DNA from: Lederbergia panacisoli
Lineage (GTDB): Bacteria; Bacillota; Bacilli; Bacillales; Bacillaceae_C
Length of the DNA: 64,000 nt
Assembly (NCBI RefSeq): GCF_024626525.1
Contig: NZ_JANJGU010000010.1
Location: 1 to 64,000, forward strand
Direction of reading: 5' to 3'
Below the pieces are notes generated by a model that ran no database searches, was not told the DNA's origin, and saw only the letters and a list, made by a program, of their open reading frames with translations. This document shows positions 21,082-31,379 of this stretch, piece by piece (the stretch's first letter is position 1; every line of letters starts with the position of its first letter). The position numbers and the translations under genes are program-made.

Positions 21082-21137
21082 TTATTCACATGTGGATAAG
21101 TTAAAATAAAGAGTGCGACAAAACGAGTTGTGGATAA
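21082..21137. promoter_or_regulatory. DnaA-box cluster upstream of mnmE
   Basis: TTATTCACA (21082-21090) abuts a perfect TGTGGATAA (21091-21099), and a second perfect TGTGGATAA lies at 21129-21137. Three boxes within 56 bp, 7 kb from oriC, in a 249-bp gap, suggest a DnaA-binding site that regulates mnmE or titrates DnaA. Confidence 0.7.
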
Positions 21138-21262
21138 TTTTCGCAGTGCGAAATAGCTTTTCCACAATCGTATTTTTTGTTATTCTATTATTTTGGGGAT
21201 AAACTCTTTTTCGCTAAAAATGCGATCAATATAAATAAGGTCAATAATGGAAAGAGGTGATC

Positions 21263-22651
21263 ATGATGGAATTTGATACGATAGCGGCAATATCGACGCC
21301 AATGGGTGAGGGAGCAATTGCCATTGTACGATTAAGTGGTGATGAAGCGGTGGCGATTGCCGACCAACTATTTCGAAGTCCGACTGGGAAAAATTTAAAA
21401 GAGGTAGAAACGCACACGATTCATTACGGAAAAATTGTCGACCCAAAGTCTGAGGAAACGGCTGAGGAAGTAATGGTCAGTTTGATGAGAGCACCAAGAA
21501 CGTTTACGAGAGAGGATGTCGTGGAAATCAATTGCCACGGTGGGATTGTTTCTGTAAACCGTGTTCTTCAACTTGCTTTAAATGCGGGAGCTAGACTAGC
21601 AGAGCCTGGAGAGTTCACGAAGCGAGCGTTTTTAAACGGGCGCATCGATTTATCACAGGCTGAAGCGGTGATGGACTTAATTCGTGCGAAAACAGATAGG
21701 GCGATGAACGTGGCGCTCGGACAGATGGAAGGGCGCTTATCAAAGCTAATTAGCAAGCTGCGCCAAGAAATACTGGAAGTCGTCGCTCACGTAGAAGTGA
21801 ATATTGACTATCCGGAATATGATGATGTGGAAGAAATGACACACCGTATTCTCGTAGAAAAAGCGACCTATATAAAGGGTGAACTAGAAAAGCTATTACA
21901 AACTTCGCAACAAGGGAAAATTTTACGTGAAGGATTATCAACTGTCATTATTGGGCGTCCGAACGTTGGAAAATCATCTTTATTGAATAGTCTTGTCCAA
22001 GAAAATAAGGCGATTGTTACGGATATTCCGGGAACAACGAGGGATGTCATTGAGGAGTATGTCAATGTTCGCGGTGTCCCGCTCAGGCTCGTTGATACTG
22101 CAGGGATTAGGGAAACAGAGGATATAGTCGAGCGGATTGGTGTTGAACGATCTCGCGAGGTATTAAAAAAAGCAGATTTAATTTTGCTTGTCTTAAACTC
22201 AGCTGATGAATTCACAGAAGAAGATAAACAATTATTTGCGGCTACTGAAGGAATGGACGTTATTGTCATCGTCAATAAAACAGACTTACCGCGAAAAGTT
22301 GATATGGAAGAAGTTCGTCTAGTGGCTCGTCATCATCAAATTGTTACGACTTCTCTCCTTGAAGAAGAAGGGATTGATGATTTGGAGCGGGCGATTTCAG
22401 ATATGTTTTTTAAAGGTCAAATTGAAGCAGGTGATATGACCTATGTATCAAATAGCCGTCATATCGCTCTTTTACATCAAGCATTGCAAGCAATCGATGA
22501 TGTGTTGAACGGAATTGATTTTGGAACGCCAATCGATATTATTCAGATTGATTTAACCCGTACATGGGAGCTATTAGGGGAAATCATCGGAGATACAGTA
22601 CAGGAAAGTTTAATCAATCAACTATTTTCACAGTTTTGTCTTGGTAAATAG
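21263..22651 (+). CDS. mnmE: tRNA modification GTPase MnmE (TrmE)
   Basis: 462 aa from ATG 21263 with AGAGGTGA upstream. N-terminal folate-binding domain beginning [19 protein letters not shown], helical domain, and an inserted G domain with Walker [13 protein letters not shown], switch region [17 protein letters not shown] and NKTD. The C-terminus ends FCLGK, the conserved catalytic-cysteine motif (CxGK). With MnmG it makes cmnm5U34 in tRNAs. Located upstream of mnmG, from which it is separated by a dispersed repeat. Confidence 0.98.
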   Translation: MMEFDTIAAISTPMGEGAIAIVRLSGDEAVAIADQLFRSPTGKNLKEVETHTIHYGKIVDPKSEETAEEVMVSLMRAPRTFTREDVVEINCHGGIVSVNRVLQLALNAGARLAEPGEFTKRAFLNGRIDLSQAEAVMDLIRAKTDRAMNVALGQMEGRLSKLISKLRQEILEVVAHVEVNIDYPEYDDVEEMTHRILVEKATYIKGELEKLLQTSQQGKILREGLSTVIIGRPNVGKSSLLNSLVQENKAIVTDIPGTTRDVIEEYVNVRGVPLRLVDTAGIRETEDIVERIGVERSREVLKKADLILLVLNSADEFTEEDKQLFAATEGMDVIVIVNKTDLPRKVDMEEVRLVARHHQIVTTSLLEEEGIDDLERAISDMFFKGQIEAGDMTYVSNSRHIALLHQALQAIDDVLNGIDFGTPIDIIQIDLTRTWELLGEIIGDTVQESLINQLFSQFCLGK

Positions 22652-22661
22652 GAAAAGCGCA

Positions 22662-22816
22662 TGCGCCTTGCCCATCGACGTACAAACTTCAGGGCCTTCG
22701 ACTGAGATAAAGGAAACACGGCGAGGGACGAGCAAGTGAAATTGGCATTTCAAATTTCACCTGATGTTGACTTATCGTATGGAGAAGGACAAGAAGTTTG
22801 CTAGTCGATAGGCGCT
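22662..22816. repeat. Modular dispersed repeat, copy 2
   Basis: Starts TGCGCCTTGCCCATCGAC and ends GTCGATAGGCGCT; internal blocks are almost identical to copy 1, including the GTGAAATT ... AAATTTCAC hairpin. It fills the mnmE-mnmG gap, so it should be transcribed. Confidence 0.87.
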
Positions 22817-22850
22817 GGAGCTAGACATATTAAAAGGAAGGTGAAACAGG

Positions 22851-24746
22851 ATGCAAACAACATATGATGCAGGCATGTATGATGTTATCGTCATTGGAGC
22901 TGGCCATGCCGGCTGTGAAGCAGGACTTTCAGCAGCTAGAATGGGCGCTAAAACATTAATGCTGACGCTGAATCTCGATATGGTCGCTTTCATGCCATGC
23001 AACCCATCTCTTGGAGGACCTGCAAAAGGGGTTGTCGTGAGAGAAATTGATGCACTTGGCGGGGAAATGGCCAAAAATATCGATAAAACGTATATTCAAA
23101 TGAGAATGTTGAACACTGGAAAAGGCCCAGCCGTCCAAGCTTTGCGTGCACAAGCGGATAAATTCCAATATCAGCATGAAATGAAAAACACGTTGGAAAA
23201 TGAACCTAATTTAACTCTTCTGCAAGGTATGGTCGATGAATTAATTGTAGAAGATGGAGAATGTAAAGGTGTCATTACTCAAACAGGTGCTATTTTCCGC
23301 GGAAAAGCAGTCATTATTACGACCGGGACATTCCTTCGCGGAGAAATTATTTTAGGGGAATTAAAATATTCAAGTGGTCCTAATAACCAAAAACCATCTA
23401 TTAAGCTTTCAGAACATCTAGAAAGTCTAGGATTTGAAATGGAACGCTTTAAAACGGGTACGCCGCCTCGTATTAACGGTAATACAATTGATTACAGCAA
23501 AACAGAAATTCAACCGGGTGACGAAGATCCGCGTGCTTTCAGTTATGAAACAACGAAATATATTACAGATCAGCTTCCATGCTGGCTAACGTATACAAAC
23601 TTGCGCACTCATCAACTAATTGATGAAAACTTGCATCGTGCCCCGATGTTTTCAGGCATGGTAAAAGGGACGGGTGCGCGCTATTGCCCTTCGATTGAAG
23701 ATAAAGTCGTCCGCTTTAATGATAAGCCAAGACATCAAATCTTCCTTGAGCCAGAAGGAAGAAATACGAATGAAGTATATGTTCAAGGACTTTCAACAAG
23801 TTTGCCTGAAGAAATTCAACACCAAATCATTGCGACTGTCCCTGGCTTGGAAAATGCAAAAATGATGCGTCCTGGATATGCGATTGAGTATGATGCCATC
23901 GTTCCAACACAGCTTTGGCCAACACTGGAAACGAAAAAAATTAAAAACTTGTATACAGCAGGCCAAATTAACGGTACTTCTGGTTATGAAGAAGCAGCAG
24001 CACAAGGAATCATGGCGGGAATTAATGCTGCGAGAAGAATTATTGGAAAAGACGAAGTGATCTTAAGCCGTTCTGATGGCTATATCGGCGTTCTCATAGA
24101 TGACCTCGTGACGAAAGGAACGAATGAACCATATCGTCTCCTCACATCACGTGCTGAATATCGCCTTCTTCTGCGTCACGATAATGCAGATTTGCGTTTG
24201 ACGGAAATTGGACATGAAATTGGGCTCATTTCAGACGAAAGATATGAAATGTATGTAAACAAAAAGGCTGCCATCGAGGCTGAAATCAAAAGACTTCGCT
24301 CCATCATTTTGAAACCAAATGAAAAGACGCAAGAAATGATCAATAAAGCCGGAGGAAGTCTATTAAAGGACGGAATCAGAGCGTCTGATCTATTAAAGCG
24401 TCCTGAAATGTCATATAAGCAAATCATTGAATTGGCGCCTGCTGAAACAGTTCTGCCAAATGAAGTCGTCGAACAAGTAGAAATCCAAATCAAATACGAA
24501 GGTTATATCGAAAAATCCCTTCAGCAAGTCGAAAAACTGAAAAAACTAGAAGACAAAAAAATTCCTGAAAACATCGATTACGATGCCATTAATGGAATTG
24601 CAACCGAAGCTCGTCAAAAGCTTAATAAAGTTCGTCCATTGTCGATCGCTCAAGCTTCCCGAATTTCGGGCGTCAACCCTGCGGATATATCAATCTTGCT
24701 TGTATATATTGAACACGGGAAGATTGCCAAAGTTTCTGGTGAGTAG
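22851..24746 (+). CDS. mnmG: tRNA uridine-5-carboxymethylaminomethyl enzyme MnmG (GidA)
   Basis: 631 aa. FAD-binding Rossmann motif [21 protein letters not shown] near residues 10-30, MnmG signature [16 protein letters not shown], and [18 protein letters not shown]. It is the FAD-dependent partner of MnmE. ATG follows AAGGAAGGTG. Length and start fit the family. Confidence 0.98.
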   Translation: MQTTYDAGMYDVIVIGAGHAGCEAGLSAARMGAKTLMLTLNLDMVAFMPCNPSLGGPAKGVVVREIDALGGEMAKNIDKTYIQMRMLNTGKGPAVQALRAQADKFQYQHEMKNTLENEPNLTLLQGMVDELIVEDGECKGVITQTGAIFRGKAVIITTGTFLRGEIILGELKYSSGPNNQKPSIKLSEHLESLGFEMERFKTGTPPRINGNTIDYSKTEIQPGDEDPRAFSYETTKYITDQLPCWLTYTNLRTHQLIDENLHRAPMFSGMVKGTGARYCPSIEDKVVRFNDKPRHQIFLEPEGRNTNEVYVQGLSTSLPEEIQHQIIATVPGLENAKMMRPGYAIEYDAIVPTQLWPTLETKKIKNLYTAGQINGTSGYEEAAAQGIMAGINAARRIIGKDEVILSRSDGYIGVLIDDLVTKGTNEPYRLLTSRAEYRLLLRHDNADLRLTEIGHEIGLISDERYEMYVNKKAAIEAEIKRLRSIILKPNEKTQEMINKAGGSLLKDGIRASDLLKRPEMSYKQIIELAPAETVLPNEVVEQVEIQIKYEGYIEKSLQQVEKLKKLEDKKIPENIDYDAINGIATEARQKLNKVRPLSIAQASRISGVNPADISILLVYIEHGKIAKVSGE

Positions 24747-24755
24747 AAAAGCGAA

Positions 24756-24882
24756 AGCGCCTTGCTCATCGACGTACAAACTTCAGGGCCTTCGACTGAG
24801 ATAAAGGAAACACGGCGAGGTACGAGCAGATGTTGACTTATCGTAGGGAGAAAGCCAAGAAGTTTGCTAGTCGATAGGCGCT
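24756..24882. repeat. Modular dispersed repeat, copy 3 (short form)
   Basis: AGCGCCTTGCTCATCGAC to GTCGATAGGCGCT, 127 bp. It lacks the GTGAAATT ... AAATTTCAC hairpin module seen in copies 1, 2 and 4. Confidence 0.85.
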
Positions 24883-24905
24883 GTAGCTAGACAAAGAAAA
24901 GCGAA

Positions 24906-25119
24906 AGCGCCTTGCTCATCGACGTACAGGCCTCAGGATGCGGGTCCGTCGACATCGCCACAGGACGTGGCGGTTTTAGTCGACGTTCCTCTATGGGCCT
25001 TCGACTGAGATAAAGGAAACACGGCGAGGTACGAGCAAGTGAAATTGGCATTTCAAATTTCACCCGATGTTGACTTACGCAAAAGAGAAAGCCAAGAAGT
25101 TTGCTAGTCGATAGGCGCT
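24906..25119. repeat. Modular dispersed repeat, copy 4 (long form with insertion)
   Basis: Same ends as copy 3 but 214 bp: it carries both the GTGAAATT ... AAATTTCAC module and an extra ~60-bp segment containing the nested hairpin element at 24948-24984. Confidence 0.85.
24948..24984. repeat. Nested hairpin element, copy 3
   Basis: Outer arms GTCGAC (24948-24953) and GTCGAC (24979-24984) pair perfectly. Inner GCCAC-AGGAC-GTGGC (24957-24971) with left spacer ATC and right spacer GGTTTTA. Same architecture as copies 1 and 2 with an unrelated outer-stem sequence. Confidence 0.8.
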
Positions 25120-25166
25120 GCAGCTAGCCAAAGAAATGTACCAACACGAATAGGAATGAAATCATA

Positions 25167-25883
25167 ATGAATATCGACCAATTTACAAACATGTTAGGAG
25201 AAAAGGGAATCACTCTTGACTCCCATCAACTCCACATGTTTGAGCGTTATTATGAACTGCTTGTAGAATGGAATGAAAAAATGAATTTGACTGCGATCAC
25301 GGATAAACAAGAAGTGTATTTAAAGCATTTCTTTGATTCCGTGAGCGCCGCTTTTTTTATTGATTTTAAAAAGCCGATGAAAATTTGTGATGTAGGGGCT
25401 GGAGCAGGTTTTCCGAGTATTCCCATTAAAATTTGTTTCCCGGAAATTGACCTTACGATCGTCGATTCTTTAAAAAAACGAATCACATATCTTGAACATT
25501 TATCAAGTGAATTAGGCTTAACCAATACGCATTTTTATCATGATCGTGCCGAAACTTTTGGCGCGAACCCAAAGTTTCGCGAGCAATTCGATCTTGTCAC
25601 TGCAAGGGCTGTAGCAAGGATGTCTGTCTTAAGCGAACTATGCCTTCCTCTTGTGAAAGAAGGGGGACAATTCGTCGCCATGAAAGCAGCTAATGCCGAG
25701 GAAGAGTTACAAGCGGCAGAACGTGCCATAAAGCAATTAGGAGGCAAGCTTTCCACGGTCCATTCCTTTACATTGCCAATAGAGGAAAGCAACCGCAATA
25801 TTATCGTTATTTCCAAACTCAAAAAAACGCCAAAAAAATATCCTAGAAAACCTGGAACTCCGAATAAGCTCCCGTTGGAATAA
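25167..25883 (+). CDS. rsmG: 16S rRNA m7G527 methyltransferase RsmG (GidB)
   Basis: 238 aa. SAM-binding motif [18 protein letters not shown] near residues 72-89, preceded by the typical N-terminal MNLTAITD segment; family length is about 240. It methylates 16S G527, whose loss gives low-level streptomycin resistance in other bacteria. Conserved position between mnmG and noc. Confidence 0.97.
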   Translation: MNIDQFTNMLGEKGITLDSHQLHMFERYYELLVEWNEKMNLTAITDKQEVYLKHFFDSVSAAFFIDFKKPMKICDVGAGAGFPSIPIKICFPEIDLTIVDSLKKRITYLEHLSSELGLTNTHFYHDRAETFGANPKFREQFDLVTARAVARMSVLSELCLPLVKEGGQFVAMKAANAEEELQAAERAIKQLGGKLSTVHSFTLPIEESNRNIIVISKLKKTPKKYPRKPGTPNKLPLE

Positions 25884-26012
25884 ATTCCTATGGATAGGAC
25901 ATCTGTTTGGCAGGAAAATTCAAAATAAAATAGAATGATGATATAAAGTCATTTATAATAAATATATATTGTGTTTCGCTAAAGGGAGCTTCTATTAAGG
26001 TGGTGTCGAAGG

Positions 26013-26864
26013 ATGAAACATCCTTTCTCTCGATTATTTGGCTTGGGCGAGAAGGAATTACCAATAGAAAAAGAGATGGTTGACGCACGGGATGAAATTA
26101 AAAATATTCCCGTTTCTCATATTATTCCAAATCGATTCCAACCAAGAACGATATTTGATGAAACAAAAATTGAAGAATTGGCAAGAACTATTCATACACA
26201 TGGAATCATCCAACCTATCGTTGTAAGAGAATTAGGTATAAACCAATTCGAAATTATTGCGGGTGAACGCAGGTTCCGTGCTGTCCAGTTTCTTGGATGG
26301 GATGATGTTCCTGCCATCATTAAAAATTTAAGTGATACAGAAACAGCCTCCATTGCGCTAATAGAAAATCTTCAACGGGAAGAACTTACTCCGATTGAAG
26401 AAGCGATGGCGTATGGAAAACTATTAGAATTGCATAATTTAACACAAGAAGCATTGGCACAGCGCCTTGGAAAAGGACAATCCACTGTTGCCAATAAGCT
26501 TAGATTGTTAAAATTACCAGTTGAAATTCAAGAGGGTTTGCTGCAAAAGAAAATTACGGAGCGTCATGCACGAGCTTTGATTCCTTTAAAAGATCCTGAA
26601 AAACAAATTCAAGTGATGAATCTCATTATTGAAAAGGGCTTGAATGTTAAACAGGCTGAGGAACAAGTCGTAAAGTTATTGACTGTTACGGAAAAACCGA
26701 AAAGCAAGCGCCGCGCTATCAGCAAAGACATGAGGATTGCTGTTAATACAATCCGTCAATCTCTATCAATGGTATCTGATAGTGGAATAAATTTAGATTC
26801 GGAAGAAGAAGAATTTGAAGAATACTATCAATTTACCATTAAAATTCCAAAGAAAAAATCGTAG
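26013..26864 (+). CDS. noc: Nucleoid occlusion protein Noc
   Basis: 283 aa, ParB family. It begins [15 protein letters not shown], matching the amphipathic N-terminal membrane-targeting segment of Noc, then the ParB/CTPase core with the GERRFRA motif and a helix-turn-helix near [19 protein letters not shown]. Noc blocks septum formation over the chromosome by binding NBS sites and spreading with CTP. It differs from ParB by its N-terminus and position. No NBS was recognised in this window. Confidence 0.95.
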   Translation: MKHPFSRLFGLGEKELPIEKEMVDARDEIKNIPVSHIIPNRFQPRTIFDETKIEELARTIHTHGIIQPIVVRELGINQFEIIAGERRFRAVQFLGWDDVPAIIKNLSDTETASIALIENLQREELTPIEEAMAYGKLLELHNLTQEALAQRLGKGQSTVANKLRLLKLPVEIQEGLLQKKITERHARALIPLKDPEKQIQVMNLIIEKGLNVKQAEEQVVKLLTVTEKPKSKRRAISKDMRIAVNTIRQSLSMVSDSGINLDSEEEEFEEYYQFTIKIPKKKS

Positions 26865-26918
26865 ATATTTGTCGAATTAGAAAAAAACTATTATTTTTGT
26901 AAAATTATAAATGTATTC

Positions 26919-26962
26919 AAAATGCCTGCCAGTAAGCATATAAAAGTGGTAGGCATTTTGCC
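26919..26962 (+). terminator. Terminator after noc
   Basis: AAAATGCCTGCCA (26919-26931) pairs with TGGTAGGCATTTT (26947-26959). It lies between noc and the convergent GNAT gene, so it may act on both strands. Confidence 0.8.
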
Positions 26963-26984
26963 TAGATGTTTGGTTACTATCTAT

Positions 26985-27506
26985 CTACAGTGACTTTTGC
27001 ATAAAAATAACAATTTCAGAATCAATTCCTTTATTTCCATTGTGATCAATATACTCCCAGCTAATTTCAAATTCCCCATATCCCCAATCCTTATAACCTA
27101 ACCTTTCATAAAGTCGTTTCGCTTCAGGATTTTCTACGCCTACTTCTAAGCCTATATGAGTGCATCCCTTTTCTTTTGAGAGTCGTTCTCCTTCTAAAAT
27201 GATTGCAGTTGCAACTCCCATTCTACGATATTCATCTATTGTTAGACCTGCTTCTAGAAAGGCATTTTGATTAATATCAATATTATTCGTAACAGGTGCG
27301 TCTTGGGGACCACTCCAACGCAGGAGGAAATGGCCGATAGGGATGCGATTAATCCAAGCGATTAAATACAGTCCGTCACCGTTTTTTTGAACATTATATC
27401 GGTTATATTGAAACATTGGGTTACCTGGAGAAAACTGAGACACAAGTAAATCTAATTGTGATTCCTTTGCTGCTTCTATCTCTAAATGAAATCCTTCTTT
27501 AATCAT
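26985..27506 (-). CDS. GNAT-family N-acetyltransferase
   Basis: 173 aa. The acetyl-CoA-binding motif A region reads LTIDEYRRMGVATAII (R-x-x-G-x-A), followed by the ENPEAKRLYERLGYKD motif B of GNAT enzymes. The acceptor is unknown. ATG has a strong AAGGAGG site. It lies on the opposite strand between noc and parA, splitting a neighbourhood that is contiguous in B. subtilis, so it is probably an insertion. Confidence 0.88.
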   Translation of the reverse strand: MIKEGFHLEIEAAKESQLDLLVSQFSPGNPMFQYNRYNVQKNGDGLYLIAWINRIPIGHFLLRWSGPQDAPVTNNIDINQNAFLEAGLTIDEYRRMGVATAIILEGERLSKEKGCTHIGLEVGVENPEAKRLYERLGYKDWGYGEFEISWEYIDHNGNKGIDSEIVIFMQKSL

Positions 27507-27757
27507 TTCAATACCTCCTTAATTAAAAAAATTCTTTAAGTAGGCATAAAATACCTTTTATTTTTTAAAAATCTTTATATGAACATACTTCCTCAACATC
27601 TTGATATTTACGCAAAAAACAGCAACAATAAGAATATAGCAACTTTTTTTCTATTTTAATAAACTTTTTTTTATTGAAAGAGTAATTCATGACGAATATT
27701 TGATAAAATAGAATACATGATTGCTATTTTTAAGGAAATTAAGGGTAGGTGACATCG

Positions 27758-28519
27758 TTGGGAAAGATTATTTCCATAGCCAACCAAAAAGGGGGCGTCG
27801 GGAAAACGACCACCTCTGTCAATCTGGGGGCCTGTTTAGCATATATAGGAAAAAAAGTGTTGCTAATCGATATTGATCCCCAAGGAAACGCTACGAGCGG
27901 TGCCGGGATTGATAAAGGAGATGTCCACCAATGTATTTACGATGTGCTCGTAGATGACGTGGATATAAAGGACGTAATAAAGCAAACAGGAGTAGACAGA
28001 ATGTTTGCAGTTCCTGCGACGATACAGTTAGCAGGAGCGGAAATTGAACTAGTTCCAACTATTTCAAGGGAAGTTCGTTTAAAAAGAGCTTTAGATCAAG
28101 TGAAAGATGACTTTGATTATGTTTTAATTGACTGTCCACCATCACTTGGCTTACTTACAATTAATGCATTGACAGCATCTGATTCAGTATTAATACCTGT
28201 TCAATGTGAGTATTATGCGCTCGAAGGCTTAAGCCAACTGTTAAATACAGTTCGGTTAGTCCAAAAACATTTAAATCATGAATTGATGATTGAAGGCGTA
28301 TTGTTAACGATGCTCGATGCAAGGACAAACCTTGGTATTCAAGTGATTCAGGAAGTAAAAAAATACTTTCAAAATAAAGTATATAAAACAATCATTCCAA
28401 GGAATATTCGACTGAGTGAGGCTCCAAGTCATGGGGAACCAATCATTGTATATGATTCAAAGTCTCGAGGGGCTGAAGTATATTTAGATCTTGCAAAGGA
28501 AGTGGCTGGAAATGGCTAA
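27758..28519 (+). CDS. parA: Chromosome partitioning ATPase ParA (Soj)
   Basis: 253 aa from TTG 27758 with GGTAGGTGA upstream; this start gives MGKIISIANQKGGVGKTT, the standard Soj N-terminus. Deviant Walker A KGGVGKTT, and DIDPQGNATSG. With ParB it segregates origins and in B. subtilis regulates DnaA. Overlaps parB by 8 bp. Confidence 0.97.
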   Translation: MGKIISIANQKGGVGKTTTSVNLGACLAYIGKKVLLIDIDPQGNATSGAGIDKGDVHQCIYDVLVDDVDIKDVIKQTGVDRMFAVPATIQLAGAEIELVPTISREVRLKRALDQVKDDFDYVLIDCPPSLGLLTINALTASDSVLIPVQCEYYALEGLSQLLNTVRLVQKHLNHELMIEGVLLTMLDARTNLGIQVIQEVKKYFQNKVYKTIIPRNIRLSEAPSHGEPIIVYDSKSRGAEVYLDLAKEVAGNG

Positions 28520-29357
28520 AGGTCTCGGTAAAGGGATTAATGCTTTATTTGCAAATATGGAAGTCAATAATGAAGAAACGGTACGTGAGATTGATTTAAA
28601 AGAAATCAAGCCAAATCCGTACCAGCCAAGAAGAGTATTTTCTGAGGATGCCATTCAGGAATTAAAAGAATCTATACTGCAGCACGGAATCCTGCAACCT
28701 ATTATCGTTCGGAAAAACATTAAAGGTTATGAAATTGTTGTAGGAGAACGACGATTTCGCGCATCAAAAGCCGCAAAGTTAAGTAAAATTCCTGCTGTTA
28801 TTCGAGAATTGACGGATCAGCAAATGATGGAATTGGCCGTGTTGGAAAACTTACAGCGAGAAGATTTAACTCCTATAGAAGAGGCGACCGCTTATCACAC
28901 GTTGATGGAGAAACTTCATATTACGCAAGAAGAATTATCCAAACGGCTTGGAAAAAGTAGACCGCATATCGCCAATCACGTTAGATTACTAACGCTTCCT
29001 AACAACATTCAACAACTTATTACAGATGGCAAATTATCAATGGGGCATGGGCGGACGCTATTAGGGCTTAAGCGGAAAGATATGATACAAGCAATCGCGG
29101 AACGGACGGTAAAGGAAGGCCTGAATGTAAGACAGTTAGAAAACTTAGTTCAGCAAATAAATGAAAATGTTCCACGTGAAACAAAAAAGAAACCGAAAAA
29201 AGATATATTTATTATGGAAAGAGAAAATAACTTGCGTGAAAAGTTTGGAACAACTGTTACGATTAAGCAGTCTAAGAAAAAAGGGAAAATCGAAATAGAG
29301 TTTTTATCTAATGAAGATTTGGAACGAATTCTAGAGATTCTCGATCAAAATGAGTAA
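28512..29357 (+). CDS. parB: Chromosome partitioning protein ParB (Spo0J)
   Basis: 281 aa from ATG 28512 (MAKGLGKGINALF, the standard start). CTP-binding patch GERRFRASKAA, helix-turn-helix around EELSKRLGKSRPHIANHVR, C-terminal dimerisation domain. It binds parS and spreads as a CTP-dependent clamp. A parS site lies inside its own coding sequence (29168-29183), as in B. subtilis. Confidence 0.97.
   Translation: MAKGLGKGINALFANMEVNNEETVREIDLKEIKPNPYQPRRVFSEDAIQELKESILQHGILQPIIVRKNIKGYEIVVGERRFRASKAAKLSKIPAVIRELTDQQMMELAVLENLQREDLTPIEEATAYHTLMEKLHITQEELSKRLGKSRPHIANHVRLLTLPNNIQQLITDGKLSMGHGRTLLGLKRKDMIQAIAERTVKEGLNVRQLENLVQQINENVPRETKKKPKKDIFIMERENNLREKFGTTVTIKQSKKKGKIEIEFLSNEDLERILEILDQNE
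29168..29183. other. parS: parS site inside parB
   Basis: TGTTCCACGTGAAACA, a perfect match to the 16-bp bacterial parS consensus. It encodes part of the ParB linker (VPRETK). Confidence 0.96.
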
Positions 29358-29371
29358 ATTTTAAATCCGAG

Positions 29372-29407
29372 TAGTGCCCTTGTCTACTTTTAAGGGCACT
29401 TATTTTT
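29372..29407 (+). terminator. Terminator after parB
   Basis: AGTGCCCTT ... AAGGGCACT stem followed by TATTTTTTAT. Confidence 0.85.
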
Positions 29408-29424
29408 TATAAACAGGTGAAATT

Positions 29425-30135
29425 ATGGTGCTATTAGGAACGCTAGTCAATGGACTATGTATTATTGTTGGATCATTAATCGGAAAGTTTTTAAGCAGGA
29501 TTCCTGAAAAAATGAAAACGACCGTTATGCACGGGATCAGCTTGGTCGTCATGGTATTAGGTTTGCAAATGGGTTTCAAGAGTGGAAATTTTTTGATCGT
29601 CATATTGAGTATCGTGATAGGCGCTGTGCTGGGTGAATGGTGGGCGCTAGAGGATAAGCTAAACTCATTAGGATTATGGATTGAGAGAAAGCTGGGACCT
29701 TCTAGCAAGGGGAATATTTCCCAAGGGTTTGTAACTGCCACTCTTATTTTTGTTATTGGTGCAATGGCGATTATTGGAGCGCTCGATAGCGGGATTAGGG
29801 GTGATCATCAAGTTCTTCTTACCAAAGGTGTGATTGATGGATTTACTGCCTTGATTTTAACGACAACACTTGGAATTGGTGTAATTCTTTCTTTCATTCC
29901 TGTAGTACTTTATCAAGGGCTAATTGCTTTATTTGCCACTCAAATTGATCGTCTTGTCCCAACTGAATTGATGGACATGCTTATTAATGAGTTGACGGCT
30001 ACAGGTGGAATTATGATCTTTGCCATCGGTTTAAATCTATCAGGGATGATTAAAATTAGAGTAGCAAATTTATTGCCGGGGATTTTAGTTGCTGCAATCA
30101 TTGTAAGTTTGATTTTTGTTTATAATCATATATAA
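29425..30135 (+). CDS. DUF554 family membrane protein
   Basis: 236 aa with about six hydrophobic helices. Glycine-rich segments GTLVNGLCIIVGSLIG at the N-terminus and GALDSGIRGDHQVLLTKGVIDG in the centre are characteristic of the DUF554 (YdfK/YqgA) family. Function unknown, possibly a transporter. It is the first gene after the parB terminator and is followed by a bidirectional terminator. Confidence 0.85.
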   Translation: MVLLGTLVNGLCIIVGSLIGKFLSRIPEKMKTTVMHGISLVVMVLGLQMGFKSGNFLIVILSIVIGAVLGEWWALEDKLNSLGLWIERKLGPSSKGNISQGFVTATLIFVIGAMAIIGALDSGIRGDHQVLLTKGVIDGFTALILTTTLGIGVILSFIPVVLYQGLIALFATQIDRLVPTELMDMLINELTATGGIMIFAIGLNLSGMIKIRVANLLPGILVAAIIVSLIFVYNHI

Positions 30136-30178
30136 AAAAGAAAGGGGCACGGTAAGTAGGTGCTTCTTTCCTTTTTAT
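30136..30178. terminator. Bidirectional terminator between DUF554 gene and yyaC
   Basis: AAAAAGAAAG-GGCAC ... GTGC-CTTTCCTTTTT forms a long stem with A-run on one side and T-run on the other, between two convergent genes. Confidence 0.8.
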
Positions 30179-30792
30179 ATTGTTTCCGTATTCATGTCCC
30201 ACTCAAGTTGAAAATTCGCTGCTTTATTTGTATAAATGATATCAGCTTCTACGATGCCTGCTACAATTTGCTTCGCCATTTTCATAACAAGATTGAGTCG
30301 TGTATTTTGTAAAACAAAAAACTCCATATGACCACTTATGTTCACAATTCCGGTTATATGCATATTTCCGACAGCCGGCAATTCCTTTTTCACTCCAGCA
30401 CCTGGTTTAACGGGACCAGCTCCAACCTTTATCATGCCGATATTTTTCAATTTCCCAAGACACGCATCGATTCCGATAATAAAAGGACGAAAGTGTTGTT
30501 GATGAATCATAGCTATTTTTTCATTTAAATTAACAGCATGAACAGGATCCTCCAATGTTCCATATACATGGAAACTTTCCAAACGAGCTTCTTTTAAAAA
30601 AGTGCCAGCGAGCGGTCCTAAAGAATCTCCAGTCGATCGATCGGTTCCAATGCATACGATGACAATTTGCCGTTTATATCCGAAGGGGAGAAGATCAATG
30701 ATGCCGCTAGAGATTTTTTCATTGGAAGATGGATCATCATATTTAATATTTACATCAAACGCATCAAGTGGATTAAAAAGCGGTGGATTCAT
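30175..30792 (-). CDS. yyaC: Spore protease-related protein YyaC
   Basis: 205 aa. Contains IVCIGTDRSTGDSLGPLAG and FIIGIDACLG, features of the YyaC family that is structurally related to germination/hydrogenase-maturation proteases. In B. subtilis yyaC is near spo0J and expressed in sporulation. The presence of this gene supports a spore-former. Convergent with the DUF554 gene. Confidence 0.92.
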   Translation of the reverse strand: MNPPLFNPLDAFDVNIKYDDPSSNEKISSGIIDLLPFGYKRQIVIVCIGTDRSTGDSLGPLAGTFLKEARLESFHVYGTLEDPVHAVNLNEKIAMIHQQHFRPFIIGIDACLGKLKNIGMIKVGAGPVKPGAGVKKELPAVGNMHITGIVNISGHMEFFVLQNTRLNLVMKMAKQIVAGIVEADIIYTNKAANFQLEWDMNTETI

Positions 30793-31029
30793 CTTTGTCG
30801 CTCCTTTTCTTCGAATAAAAAGACAGTGAAGGGTTTTATAGTTCTATATTTCTGAATTTTGGCCTGCGCTTTTCTATTCTTTACCCATTATACGGAGGAA
30901 TTTTCATTTCTATACATAAAATTAATGAAATAGATTATCTGCCTATGAAAACCAACGTTTTATTGTTAAAATGAATACATAAAAAATGAATCGTGGAGAA
31001 TATGATGGAATCTTCAGGAGGAATGAACT

Positions 31030-31227
31030 TTGGAAAAGAAAGAATTTAATTTAAATGACATAGTGGAAATGAAAAAACAACACCCATGTGGGACAAACCG
31101 TTGGAAGATTATTCGCATGGGGATGGATATTCGAATTAAATGTGAAGGCTGTGGCCACAGTGTCATGTTGCCGCGCAGAGATTTTACAAGAAAAATCAAG
31201 AAAATCTTGGAGAAGCATGAGGAATAG
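31030..31227 (+). CDS. yyzM: DUF951 family protein (YyzM-like)
   Basis: 65 aa, TTG start with CAGGAGG upstream. Contains the conserved VEMKKQHPCGTNRWKIIR and DIRIKCEGCGHSVMLPR segments of DUF951, with three Cys that may hold a metal, and a basic C-terminal helix. Function unknown. Always located next to the ychF GTPase gene in Bacilli, as here. Confidence 0.92.
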   Translation: MEKKEFNLNDIVEMKKQHPCGTNRWKIIRMGMDIRIKCEGCGHSVMLPRRDFTRKIKKILEKHEE

Positions 31228-31240
31228 AACTCATGCTTTT
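31213..31240 (+). terminator. Terminator after the DUF951 gene
   Basis: GCATGAG-GAATAGAA-CTCATGC followed by TTTT; the 5' arm overlaps the end of the coding sequence. Confidence 0.65.
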
Positions 31241-31379
31241 ATAATTTACCATTAACTGAAAATTTTATTATCTAGTTTCCTGTGGGGGTGTGTGAACACA
31301 GTTGTTTTTTCTCTGTATAATCACTATAATTGTGAAAGGATTAACAGGGGAAGGAAAACCCAGAAGAGGAGTGACCAAA

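Larger units (their letters stand above)
24747..25166. other. mnmG-rsmG intergenic region with two repeat copies
   Basis: 420 bp without a gene, occupied almost wholly by two head-to-tail copies of the modular dispersed repeat (24756-24882 and 24906-25119) separated by 23 bp. The second copy contains a third nested hairpin element. No promoter or terminator with a T-run is clear. Confidence 0.8.

Noticed and set aside
31302-31379. 26-residue N-terminal extension of YchF
   Set aside because: The extension crosses the promoter and ribosome-binding region; the family always starts at the MALTAGIVG-type methionine.
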